NCBI GenBank assembly: GCA_963665455.1 | Contig: OY762279.1 | Span: forward strand, 4,650,001 to 4,714,000 | From: VXNE01 sp963665455 | GTDB taxonomy: Bacteria; Pseudomonadota; Gammaproteobacteria; Pseudomonadales; Azotimanducaceae | Direction of reading: 5' to 3' | DNA: 64,000 nt | Shown here: piece after piece, positions 34,001 through 41,349 of the stretch | Numbering within the stretch: the first letter of the stretch is position 1 | Layout: every line of letters starts with the position of its first letter | Translations under genes and position numbers: made by a program | The notes under the pieces: generated by a model | What the model saw: the letters and a program-made list of their open reading frames with translations, nothing else | Told to the model about the DNA's origin: nothing | The model's database searches: none

Positions 34001-34440
34001 TGCTCCGCGCTCGCCATCGGCCTGGAACTGCCGGGCACGACGGGAATGTCCAACGAGCGGGCCAGGGACCGCGCCAGGACCTTGTCGCCGAATAGCGCCA
34101 GGGCCGCCGGCGTCGGCCCGACGAACGTCAGGCCCGCCTCGGCGCAACGCTCGGCGAAGGCCGGGTTCTCGGCGAGGAAGCCGTAGCCGGGATGCACGCA
34201 GTCGCACCCGGTCTCGAGGGCAGCTTCGATCAGTGCTTCGATGTCGAGGTACGCGGCCACCGGATCGTCGGCGTCGGTTCCGACCTCGCGGGCATCCGTC
34301 GCGAGGCGGGTGTGCAGGGATAGCGCGTCCGCCGGCGCGTACACGGCCACCGAGTCCATGCCGAGACCGGCGGCGGCCCGGGCGATGCGGATGGCGATCT
34401 CGCCGCGGTTGGCGATGAGCACCCTTTTCAGCGACGACAC
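31045..34440 (-). CDS. Single-chain biotin-dependent acyl-CoA carboxylase (BC-BCCP-CT)
   Basis: One 1131-residue chain carrying biotin carboxylase (about 1-450: VLIANRGEIAIRIARAA, HPGYGFLAENPAFAE, KAAAGGGGRGMR, FIEANARIQVEHTVTE), a biotin carboxyl carrier domain with the biotin lysine in LTAMKMET (K529), and a carboxyltransferase with both N and C halves (about 570-1131: RGKLTCRERIDLLLDAGSF, then FMVD-like LVDNPGFAVG and SFGVAGNNY). This order matches the long-chain acyl-CoA carboxylase (LCC) type described in mycobacteria, a homohexamer with broad acyl-CoA range. Substrate cannot be told from sequence. GTG at 34440 is set by GGGAGGGGG 7 bases upstream. 102 bases separate it from the preceding PLP-enzyme gene. 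Confidence 0.9.
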   Translation of the reverse strand: MSSLKRVLIANRGEIAIRIARAAAGLGMDSVAVYAPADALSLHTRLATDAREVGTDADDPVAAYLDIEALIEAALETGCDCVHPGYGFLAENPAFAERCAEAGLTFVGPTPAALALFGDKVLARSLARSLDIPVVPGSSRPMASAEQAEELAASVGYPVMLKAAAGGGGRGMRVVDSAEGMADAFARCRSEAEAAFGNGAVFLERLVERPRHVEVQILGDAAGHVVHLGERDCSVQLRNQKVLETAPAAGLPDAMRERILEDAVTLARAGEYVNAGTVEFLVVPERDEHFFIEANARIQVEHTVTEEVYGVDLVETQFALAGGASLGSLGLDEPPSVGRRFAVQARVVAQAAGTLEAYKEPTGPGIRVDACGYVGYAPPPQFDPLLAKVVCTSTSEGSLVSALERARRALDEFHVAGVPTNIGQLQAILADADVRSGDARTALLAEKPALLAEAEPVNGGARALLEEQTPVRSGPGGPVSETPTLPRLEAGAGEVAVATPMAGTVLNVGAVVGDTVAAGVPLLVLTAMKMETVVDAPCAGVVAEMQALKVGDAVTAGQVVAVLTPAGGVEASAAAPEATWAPTLRDVAAMQRLALERLAPGSEDPGVVRQRGRGKLTCRERIDLLLDAGSFREVGSIAGFASYDEDGAVAAFTPANHVGGWGKIEGRSTIVCADDFTSRGGHADGAIGAKSGYLDRLALEMRVPSIRLLDGSSGGGSVAAMVPAQKQQGDSTAKESSGAIKAGRPRVAGGGGSFLPGHLGSSMYTEQLATVPVVNVLLGSVVGIGAAKAVLGHFAVMVRDIAQLFVAGPPVVQHAMGYDITKEDLGGWHIHCRNGSVDNLAETEEEAAAMTRRFLSYLPSSVYETPPVLPPNPDDPAERRDEELFTLIPRKRTTTFDMRRAIALMADHDSFFEVGPHWGTDQITGFARFNGHSLGILASDSQHANGGALTADGCRKLTRHQDLCDLFHVPILNLVDNPGFAVGLEHEVAGTIRRGGEWMIAFAQVSVPIFTVLMRRSFGVAGNNYATPRSRPSVRVTWPAADVGGIPPEGGIEAAYKRQLAEAEDPEAFRAELMARIESARGPVGPLSRFQIEEMIDPRDTRRMICEWVETAYRIVSQPARLAPRALQFRP

Positions 34441-34542
34441 CGGCAAACCCCCTCCCGCGAGAAAAGAACCCAAAGAAGTGACCGGAGACTGACGGAGGGC
34501 GGGCGCGTTGTCCAGTCACGGCCCGAACCTCGACGGGCTCGA

Positions 34543-35622
34543 TCAGTGCACGCAGCCCCTGGCCGGGGCCTCGATGATCCGCTCGACGCGCCCGTCGCGC
34601 ACGCCCACGAACCGCTCCCAACGGTTCACCGTCACGTCCTGCTGATGCGTCAGGAGAAAGAACGGGTCGCCGACGTGGAGGGGCAGGTCCGGCGGCCCGG
34701 AGAGGACGACGCCGTGGTGGTCGATGTCCGTTACCGTCACGCCGTCGCCGCCCTCCAGGGTAGGCAACCCGTTCGGGGCGCCGATCGCGTCGATGGGAAC
34801 GTCGCCGATGGCGGTCCCGGCGTCCGGGCGCGCGACGACGCGGCCCATGACGCGCAGCGCGAAGCGGAACTCCTCCATGTAGGCATAGGGCACCTCCATC
34901 AGGACGTAGGTGCCGCCCTCGATCTCGGTCACTTCGGGATACCCGGCGGCCACGTCGTAGGTCCATGACTCGCCGGTGGAGACAAGGTCCACGGCCAACC
35001 CGGCGGCCTCGATGGCCCGCTTCGCCGCCAAGGCGCGTTCGATGAAGCGCCCGCCCTCCGCGAACCGCCGCGCCCGATCCGCCGGGGCGCGCACCACCTG
35101 ATGGCTCATGACGCCCCGGAACCGCAGGCCCCGGGCGTCGGCCACGCGCCGGGCGAGTGCCACGGCGTGCTCGACCGAGCGGACCCCCGCACGGCCCATC
35201 ATCGTGTCCACTTCGATGACGACGCCCAAGGTAACCGCCGCCGCCCGGGCACCCTCGCCAAGCAACGCCACCTGCTCCTCGGAGTCCACCGCCACCGTCG
35301 TCTCCACCCGCCGCGCGAGGTCGGCCAAGCGGGCGATCTTGGCCGGGGTCACTACCTGGTTGGCGATCAGGACATTGCCGGCGCCCGCGGACACGAACAC
35401 TTCCGCCTCCGACACCTTCGCCGCGCAGACGCCCCCGACCGTGCCCCCGGCGGCGACCTGCATGGCGAGGATCTCGGGCGCCTTGTGATTCTTCCCGTGG
35501 GGGCGCAGACGCACGGTCCCGTCCGCGTAATGGCGCGCGATGACACCGATGTTGTGCTCCAGCGCGTCGAGCTCGACGACGAGGACCGGCGTCTCCAGCT
35601 CCTCCAGGGACTTCCCAATCAA
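34543..35622 (-). CDS. Fold-III PLP enzyme, D-threonine aldolase / D-serine dehydratase-like
   Basis: 359 residues: an alanine-racemase-type TIM barrel followed by the small C-terminal domain of the DSD1/D-threonine aldolase family. ETPVLVVELDALEHNI opens the barrel and RPHGKNHKAPEI holds the PLP lysine region; GVVIEVDTMMGRAGV, VSTGESWTYD and GGTYVLMEVPY follow. In the C-terminal domain relatives bind a divalent metal with His and Cys (SHxC-TVNL); here the spot reads LTHQQDVTVNRWERF, keeping His but with Gln for Cys, so metal use or reaction may differ. The start is TTG at 35622, overlapping the stop of the upstream paralogue (TTGA), so the two are probably translated together. Exact substrate unknown. 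Confidence 0.75.
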   Translation of the reverse strand: MIGKSLEELETPVLVVELDALEHNIGVIARHYADGTVRLRPHGKNHKAPEILAMQVAAGGTVGGVCAAKVSEAEVFVSAGAGNVLIANQVVTPAKIARLADLARRVETTVAVDSEEQVALLGEGARAAAVTLGVVIEVDTMMGRAGVRSVEHAVALARRVADARGLRFRGVMSHQVVRAPADRARRFAEGGRFIERALAAKRAIEAAGLAVDLVSTGESWTYDVAAGYPEVTEIEGGTYVLMEVPYAYMEEFRFALRVMGRVVARPDAGTAIGDVPIDAIGAPNGLPTLEGGDGVTVTDIDHHGVVLSGPPDLPLHVGDPFFLLTHQQDVTVNRWERFVGVRDGRVERIIEAPARGCVH

Positions 35623-36269
35623 AACGCCCCCCGGGCCGACACCGGCCAGACTTCCTCCAGCACGCCGTCACGAACGGCGCAGGCATGGTCGTGGAGCGTG
35701 AACACCGTCGCTAGGTCCGCAGGCACGAACCGCAGCCAATCGCCGACCGCGAGCGCCCGCTCGCCGGGATCGAAGAGCACCACGCCATGCTCCGCGCTGC
35801 CGGCGTGGACGGTCCAGTCCGGCTGGCCGGCGACTGCCGGATCGCCGCGGTCCCGCCCCACCGCCTTCTGGCCGCAGTCCGTGATGGCACGCCCCACCTC
35901 GGGCACGCTGGTAACGCACGTCGAGATGCTCACCGCACCCGCGAGCACCTCGGCCTCCCACAGCGGCCCATCTTCCTCGAGGACGATCTTGATCGTTCGC
36001 TCCAGCGCGGCGGCCCGGCGGCGTGCCCGCTCCGTGACCAGGGGGCGCAGAATCCGAATGTCCTCGAACCCCGCCGCCGCGAAGGTCTCGGCTTCCCCGA
36101 TGCTCCGCACCGCGATGCCCCGAACCCCCGCACGCTCGCACTGACGCCGCGCGATGGCCGGGGTCTTGTGTACCCAAACCGCCGCCCGCGCTTCCCCCCG
36201 CCACGCCGCGAGGTTCGCCTCGAGCCGGTCCAGATCGACCAGCAACGCCGGCGTGTCGAGCTCGTCCAT
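35619..36269 (-). CDS. Shortened paralogue of the D-threonine aldolase-like enzyme
   Basis: 216 residues, about 60 percent of family length. The first 95 residues match the barrel start (DELDTPALLVDLDRLEANLA, WVHKTPAIARRQCERAG with the PLP lysine, SIGEAETFAAAGFEDIRILR). The end matches the C-terminal domain (HAGSAEHGVVLFDPGERALA, VFTLHDHACAVRDGVLEEVW). The middle of the barrel, where the family has an xVDTGMxR strand and the glycine-rich phosphate site, is missing. The metal His/Cys site reads VPADLATVFTL, lacking both. No frameshift is visible and its stop is coupled to the next gene's start, so it may be a maintained non-catalytic partner instead of debris. ATG at 36269 is 41 bases after the Bat operon's last gene. 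Confidence 0.6.
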   Translation of the reverse strand: MDELDTPALLVDLDRLEANLAAWRGEARAAVWVHKTPAIARRQCERAGVRGIAVRSIGEAETFAAAGFEDIRILRPLVTERARRRAAALERTIKIVLEEDGPLWEAEVLAGAVSISTCVTSVPEVGRAITDCGQKAVGRDRGDPAVAGQPDWTVHAGSAEHGVVLFDPGERALAVGDWLRFVPADLATVFTLHDHACAVRDGVLEEVWPVSARGAF

Positions 36270-36310
36270 CGGCGTGCCCAGGGGCTTCTGGATCGGGCGT
36301 TGCACCGCGG

Positions 36311-38968
36311 TCAGCTTCCTACCCTGACCACCGTGCTCGCCGGCAGCCACCCCTGCGTGCCGTCCGCGAGGGCGGCGCGCACCCACCTCTCGCGTTCCTC
36401 CACCAACGTGAGTTCCGTCCCCGACGGCAGCGGATTTCCGAAGCTCGGCGGCGCGCCCAGGCTGTCCGCGGAGCGCAGGGCCGTCCCGTCGACGAGCAGC
36501 ACGGCCGCGTCCGAGCCGTCCGTGGCGAGCAGGGCCGATCCCGTGGCGGTCACCCACACCATCCAGGGCACGAACGCGACGCGCCGCAACGCCTTCGCGC
36601 GGCGCCGCGACCAGGGGATGGAAAGCGCCACGGCCAGCGCGAAGGCGCCCGCGCCCACCCAGTGCCGTTGTCCGATCGAGAGATGGCCGCGCCAGAAGAG
36701 GAGGGAGTCGAGCGCTCCGCCGGACGCCGGACGCGGTAGCCAGGCCGGGGCGCGATCCCGCACCCAGCCCAAGTTGCGCAAGGCCCGGCCGTGGCCGGGA
36801 TCCAGGACGAGGGCGCGCCGCCAGGCGAGCACCGCGCGCCCCGTATCCCCGGCGCCCAGCGCCGCGTTGCCCCAGTCCACCAGCAGATCCGGCGCATCGC
36901 GACGCCCGGCCGCGGCCCCGCGGAAGCTCCGCTCGGCTTGCGCGAACAACCGGGTGCGCCGCACGCGATCCGGCTCGGCCAGGGCGGATGCATGAGCCTC
37001 CCGCGCATGCTCCAGGTCGGACGCGAGGCTTGCTCCCCCCGCCTCGGCGGGCAGGCTCGACAGTCCCCACGCGGCTATTGCCAAGAGGGGTAACCAGGGA
37101 AGCATGAGCGCCACCGACGCGCCGTTGCGGCCCTTGCTCGCCACCCACTCGCGGATCGTGGTTCGCACCCCTGCGACGGTTCGCGCGTCCAGGGGTTCCC
37201 GCCCCGCCGCCGGGTCGAAGGCGGTGGTTTCCAACCGCTCCGCCAGCGCCGCCTCCAACCCGCCCTCGCGTCCGGTCGCCCCAGCCAGGGCGCGCAACGC
37301 ACTCAGCACCTCGGGCGCCGTCTCCCGCGCCGGTCCGCCCGCGGCGAGGGCCGCCTCGACGGCGCGGCGCGCCCGGGCGATCTCCCGGCCTTGCCGGCGC
37401 CGGCCCGCGGACCGCATCCAAGCGAAATGCAGCGCCGCCGCCAACAGCGGCAAGACGTAGAGCAGCGCCATCGGCAGCGGTGACACGCCCGCCCCCCACG
37501 CCGGGGCCAGTGTCCGGGCGGGCGCGCTCAGGGACATGTCCGCCCCGACCAGCGACCCGGCCGCTTGCAACGACGGTGTGCCCGCGCGGGACCCCGGCGC
37601 CCCCGACGCCGCGGCCGGAACGCCGGACTCGGCCGGCGCGCCCGCCGCCACGGTGACGTCGGCGGCGCCGATCACGTCCCCCGCGCGGACCGAGAGGGCG
37701 ACGGGACGGCTGTGCGTGGTGGCGTAGGTCCCGGCGACGGGATCGAAATAGCTCAGGGCCACCGGCGGAATCTCCCGCGCCTCCGCGCTGCGCACCCGCG
37801 CCGTCAGCTCGAAGGTCTTGGCATTTGCTTCGGCATCGACCACCCCGAACGGCGGTGTGTCCGGCACGGAGAACAGCGCCGGCGGGAGCCCCCCCTCGCC
37901 GCCGAGCGGGGGCAGGCTCAGGCCCTCGAGGTCGCCGTCGCCGCGCACCACCACGGTCAACTCGATGGGGTCGCCGACCTGTACGACGCTACGGCTCGCC
38001 GCCACGTCCAACGAGAAGCCCGTACCGATGGCATTGACGAAGTTGGGTGGGCGGCCCGACTCCGGCAAGGGGCGCACGACCAGTTGGCGGCGCTCGCCGG
38101 TCGCCTGAAAGAGCGCCGTGCGCGCACGGCGAAACCCGAACGCGTCCCGGTAGGTGCCGGCTTGCAGGCGCGCGGCCACGCGCACCGGCGCCAAGTCCAA
38201 CGTGCCGGGGCGGCCCACGCTCACCCGCGCCGGAAAGCGCAGACGCGTGTATCCCACCCCGTCCTCCACGACACTGTCGCGCTCCATGGGCAGGGCCACC
38301 TCGCCCGTCCCGGCGGCGAAGGTGACGGACTGGCCATCGCCGGACCGAGACTCGAAGCGCAGATGCTCCAGATGAAACAACGGCACCACGAACTCGTAGC
38401 TCTCGACGTCCCGGGCGATCAGCCATTCCAATACCGCGTCGAACGTTTCGCCCACCCAGACCGGGCGGTCGGGCAGCAGCATCCGCACGAACATATCGGC
38501 GGCCTCCGCGACCTCCCCCGCGTCGAACGAGGCCGCCCGACTCACCGCGGACCGGTCGCCCTGCACGACGGTGAGGGCCGGCACGACGTAGCGGCCCGCA
38601 CGATCCGGTTGCACGCGCCAACGATAGACGAAGGTCACCTCCCGCCACTCCGAGCGCCGGCCGTTCACGATCTGAATCTGCTGGGAGACGCTCGGACTCA
38701 CTCCCAGGTAGGTAATCCTCGCACCTTCGATCACCAGGTCCGGCGCCTCCGGTTCCGGGGTCTCCTCGAAGCCCTCCGCCGCCAGCGACAGCACGAAGGG
38801 CAGTCCCGCGTAGATCTCCTCGGTATCGACCTCGAGGCGCACCGACTGGGCCGATGCGGCCGCGGAGCCGAAGAGCAGGATGGCGATGAGCGCTCGCGCC
38901 AGGGGCTTGCCCCGCGGGAGTTTCGCGCAAGCGAAACTCCCAACGCGAGCACCAGCTCGCGCCCTCAC
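36311..38968 (-). CDS. BatD protein fused to a BatE-like TPR-SH3 part
   Basis: 885 residues. Residues 1-40 form a signal peptide (ALIAILLFGSAAASA), preceded by a stretch encoded by a DNA palindrome. About 40-480 is BatD: periplasmic Ig-like strands with DTEEIYAGLPFVLSLAAEGF, RRSEWREVTFVYRWRVQPDR and a Pro/Ala-rich linker. A membrane helix (PLPMALLYVLPLLAAALHFA) follows near 505. The C-terminal third resembles BatE: TPR units (RSFRGAAAGRRDAPDLLVDW, GDTGRAVLAWRRALVLDPGH), two more membrane helices, and a bacterial SH3 domain (GTALRSADSLG ending RERWVRAALADGTQGWLPAS). BatD and BatE are usually separate genes. Start GTG at 38968 overlaps the previous stop (GTGA). Function, with MoxR and vWA partners, is thought to be envelope stress or complex assembly. 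Confidence 0.8.
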   Translation of the reverse strand: MRARAGARVGSFACAKLPRGKPLARALIAILLFGSAAASAQSVRLEVDTEEIYAGLPFVLSLAAEGFEETPEPEAPDLVIEGARITYLGVSPSVSQQIQIVNGRRSEWREVTFVYRWRVQPDRAGRYVVPALTVVQGDRSAVSRAASFDAGEVAEAADMFVRMLLPDRPVWVGETFDAVLEWLIARDVESYEFVVPLFHLEHLRFESRSGDGQSVTFAAGTGEVALPMERDSVVEDGVGYTRLRFPARVSVGRPGTLDLAPVRVAARLQAGTYRDAFGFRRARTALFQATGERRQLVVRPLPESGRPPNFVNAIGTGFSLDVAASRSVVQVGDPIELTVVVRGDGDLEGLSLPPLGGEGGLPPALFSVPDTPPFGVVDAEANAKTFELTARVRSAEAREIPPVALSYFDPVAGTYATTHSRPVALSVRAGDVIGAADVTVAAGAPAESGVPAAASGAPGSRAGTPSLQAAGSLVGADMSLSAPARTLAPAWGAGVSPLPMALLYVLPLLAAALHFAWMRSAGRRRQGREIARARRAVEAALAAGGPARETAPEVLSALRALAGATGREGGLEAALAERLETTAFDPAAGREPLDARTVAGVRTTIREWVASKGRNGASVALMLPWLPLLAIAAWGLSSLPAEAGGASLASDLEHAREAHASALAEPDRVRRTRLFAQAERSFRGAAAGRRDAPDLLVDWGNAALGAGDTGRAVLAWRRALVLDPGHGRALRNLGWVRDRAPAWLPRPASGGALDSLLFWRGHLSIGQRHWVGAGAFALAVALSIPWSRRRAKALRRVAFVPWMVWVTATGSALLATDGSDAAVLLVDGTALRSADSLGAPPSFGNPLPSGTELTLVEERERWVRAALADGTQGWLPASTVVRVGS
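38901..38941. repeat. Double palindrome at the start of the batD/E gene
   Basis: Two adjacent inverted repeats: AGGGGCTTGCCCC (38901-38913), identical to the core of the dnaE palindrome, and GGGAGTTTCGC-GCAA-GCGAAACTCCC (38916-38941), a perfect 11-base-arm hairpin. Together they encode the n-region of the BatD signal peptide (GSFACAKLPRGKPLAR). No T-run follows, so this is not a classical terminator; it looks like a REP-type element tolerated in frame. Confidence 0.6.
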
Positions 38969-41346
38969 CAGTCCTTCTCCACGGGCTCGGGCCGACCCAC
39001 CTCGCCGCGCCGCTCCCGCTGCCGCTGCGCATCCCGGTCCCGGATGCCCTGCAGGCGCCGCAGGGCCTGCCGCTGCGACATCCGCTCCGAGTCCTCCGGC
39101 TGCTGCTCCGCCCCGGCGGCCCGGGCCTGGGCCTGCTGCGCTTCGCCGTCGCCGTCGGACGGGGGCCGGAGCACGCGTATGGCGTTCTCCACGTGCTCCA
39201 TGGCGGCGCGTTGATCCTCGATGGCCGGTTCCAGATCCGGCGACATCGAGGCGGCGCGCTCCACGGCATCCGCGATGACGGTCCGCGCACCGTGCATGCG
39301 GCCGGCCGCCCCGCGCACCTCCCGCGCCGCCTCCGCGGCGGCTTGCGCACCGGTGGCGTCGCCGTCCCCGGCTGCCTGCTCCGCTCCGCCAGCGGTCGCC
39401 GCATCGGCCTGGCGCCCCAGCGCCTCGCCGAGGGCGTCCGCGATGGCCGCGTGTCCGCCCTGGCGTTCCCCGACGAGACCCAATTCCGGTGCGAGCGCGT
39501 CGACCTGGGACTCGAACTGCAGCGTCGCCGTGCGGTCATGGGTTTCCGACTGCTCGGCGAGCAGGGCCTGCAAATGTTCCACGACGCTGAAAAAGAGGCG
39601 GCGCAACGCCTCCAGATGGCCGAGGGCCTCCGTGGCCGGAGTGAGGGCACCCGCGCCGGGCGTTCCCGGGGCATCGAGCCGTCCCTGCAACCGCTCGAGC
39701 GCCGCGAGCGCGGCAACGCGCAACGCCTCCGCTCGCTCGTAGCGCTCCCGGGCCGCCTTGGCGGCGTCCGCATCCTCGTTCGCCGCGGCGTCTTCGTGGG
39801 CCGCTGCACCCGCAGCCTCCGCCAACAAGGGCGCCATGCGCGACAGGCGCTCCCGATTGTCGCCCACCGCCGACCCGACCCTGTCGGCCCGTTCCTCGAC
39901 GGACAACGCCGACACCTCCGCAGCATCCTCGGGTGGCGTCAACAGCGCCACGACGCGCCCTTGGTCGGCATGGGCCAACTCGATCAGGTCCCGCAGGCCC
40001 GCGAATCGCTCGATGGCCCGGTTGAGTGCCCGCACGGCCCGGGCCTCCTCGCGCAGCGCGTGGGCGAACGCCCCGTTGTCCAAGGCAACGAGCACGGCGC
40101 GCATCGACTCCAGCGCCGCTTCCAGCAGGGGCACGGCCTCCAGCGCCGCGGTCCGCGTGCGCGCGGCCTCCGGCGCCCCGGTCTCCTCAGCGGGCACATC
40201 GGCCACCGTCTCCATCTGCCGCAAGATGCCCCCGGTCCGGGCCGCGGCGTCTTCTTGGCGATTGCCGAGGTGGCGGGCGGTTAGCCACGGCGGTGGTCGC
40301 TCGGGGCCGGCTTCGAGGGCGATCTCCCCATGGTCGAACGCGGCCAGCACCTGAGTGTGCCCCAGCAGCGACAACTGGTCCCGCACCACGGCCTTCAGCA
40401 CGGACAGCGGATCGAGCAACTGCTCCCGGGCGCGCTTGAGTTCCCCGAGGGCGGTATCCCCCCGGCGATGGGCCCGTTCCCCCTCCAACCGGCGGAGCCG
40501 GCGGCGCGTGTCGCTCAAGGACTGACGCGCACGCTGGAGATACTCGTCCAACCCCTCTAGCTGGAACGCCCTGGCGCGCTGCTGCGGCGTCACGCCCTCC
40601 TGCCCTTGCGCCTCGATGTGGGCACGCTCCGCCGCGGCGAGGTCCGCGACGTCGGAGGACTCGGCGAGCAGCGTCCGTTCCCGCACCGCCAGGGACTCGA
40701 AGGCGTTGCGGAATCCCGTCGGCTCCGCGCCCGCCCCGTCCGCCTCGACCTCGGCAAGCAGCCGCCGCAAGTCATCGCGGATGGAGCGCTGGTCATCGAT
40801 GATGCGGTCCAGGCGGTTCTCAAGGCCCTTGCCGTCGTTCAACTGGTCCGCGAGCTGCTGAATGCGCCGCAGGACGACTTCCAGGTTGACCCGGGCGTCC
40901 TCGTCCCCCGCCGGCGCGAGCCGCACCGCATCGTGGAACCAGGCCGCGCTGCCGCGTAGCGTTTCGATCGCGTCTTCGGGCGCGTCCGCGGCCGCGTCGG
41001 CTTGCCCCGCGAGCGCCACGCCCAGATTGAACGCCGCCCGATAGCGCAGCTCCGGGTCGGGCCCGGCCGCGTCCCGCGCCGCGAGAAAGCCCTCGGCCGC
41101 CCCGGACAGCGCACCGGCCTGCAATGCCTCCAACGCCAGGTTGTACTGCTGCCTGGGACTTCCCGACGGAGGCTCGGCGACATCGCCCGCCGCGGCCGGC
41201 GGCGACCCGCCATCCCCATCGTCCGCCGGCAACACGGCCTCCGGGGGCGGTGCCGTCGGTTCCACCTCGGGGTCTGCGGCCGCGCAGGCCAGCGCGACCA
41301 GACCAAGGCAGGCCAGCAACCAGCGACTCCCACGCATCCGCCACAT
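38965..41346 (-). CDS. BatC-like TPR/coiled-coil protein of the Bat operon
   Basis: 793 residues, exported. The N-terminus MWRMRGSRWLLACLGLVALAC is a signal peptide, possibly of the lipoprotein type (ALAC, C21). Residues about 60-150 have TPR-like helices (QQYNLALEALQAGALSGAAE, LRYRAAFNLGVALAGQADAA), matching the BatC position in Bat operons. The rest is an unusually long, Ala/Glu/Arg-rich helical region likely to form coiled coils, without a recognised enzymatic motif; BatC proteins are normally far shorter. The C-terminus is Gln/Arg-rich (RQALRRLQGIRDRDAQRQRE). It lies 3 bases after the second vWA gene and overlaps the batD/E start. Confidence 0.65.
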   Translation of the reverse strand: MWRMRGSRWLLACLGLVALACAAADPEVEPTAPPPEAVLPADDGDGGSPPAAAGDVAEPPSGSPRQQYNLALEALQAGALSGAAEGFLAARDAAGPDPELRYRAAFNLGVALAGQADAAADAPEDAIETLRGSAAWFHDAVRLAPAGDEDARVNLEVVLRRIQQLADQLNDGKGLENRLDRIIDDQRSIRDDLRRLLAEVEADGAGAEPTGFRNAFESLAVRERTLLAESSDVADLAAAERAHIEAQGQEGVTPQQRARAFQLEGLDEYLQRARQSLSDTRRRLRRLEGERAHRRGDTALGELKRAREQLLDPLSVLKAVVRDQLSLLGHTQVLAAFDHGEIALEAGPERPPPWLTARHLGNRQEDAAARTGGILRQMETVADVPAEETGAPEAARTRTAALEAVPLLEAALESMRAVLVALDNGAFAHALREEARAVRALNRAIERFAGLRDLIELAHADQGRVVALLTPPEDAAEVSALSVEERADRVGSAVGDNRERLSRMAPLLAEAAGAAAHEDAAANEDADAAKAARERYERAEALRVAALAALERLQGRLDAPGTPGAGALTPATEALGHLEALRRLFFSVVEHLQALLAEQSETHDRTATLQFESQVDALAPELGLVGERQGGHAAIADALGEALGRQADAATAGGAEQAAGDGDATGAQAAAEAAREVRGAAGRMHGARTVIADAVERAASMSPDLEPAIEDQRAAMEHVENAIRVLRPPSDGDGEAQQAQARAAGAEQQPEDSERMSQRQALRRLQGIRDRDAQRQRERRGEVGRPEPVEKDW

Positions 41347-41349
41347 GGC

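Noticed and set aside
30940..34095. A 1051-codon plus-strand frame opposite the carboxylase
   Set aside because: Antisense to a complete, motif-rich carboxylase gene; stops are rare on the opposite strand because of GC-biased third positions.
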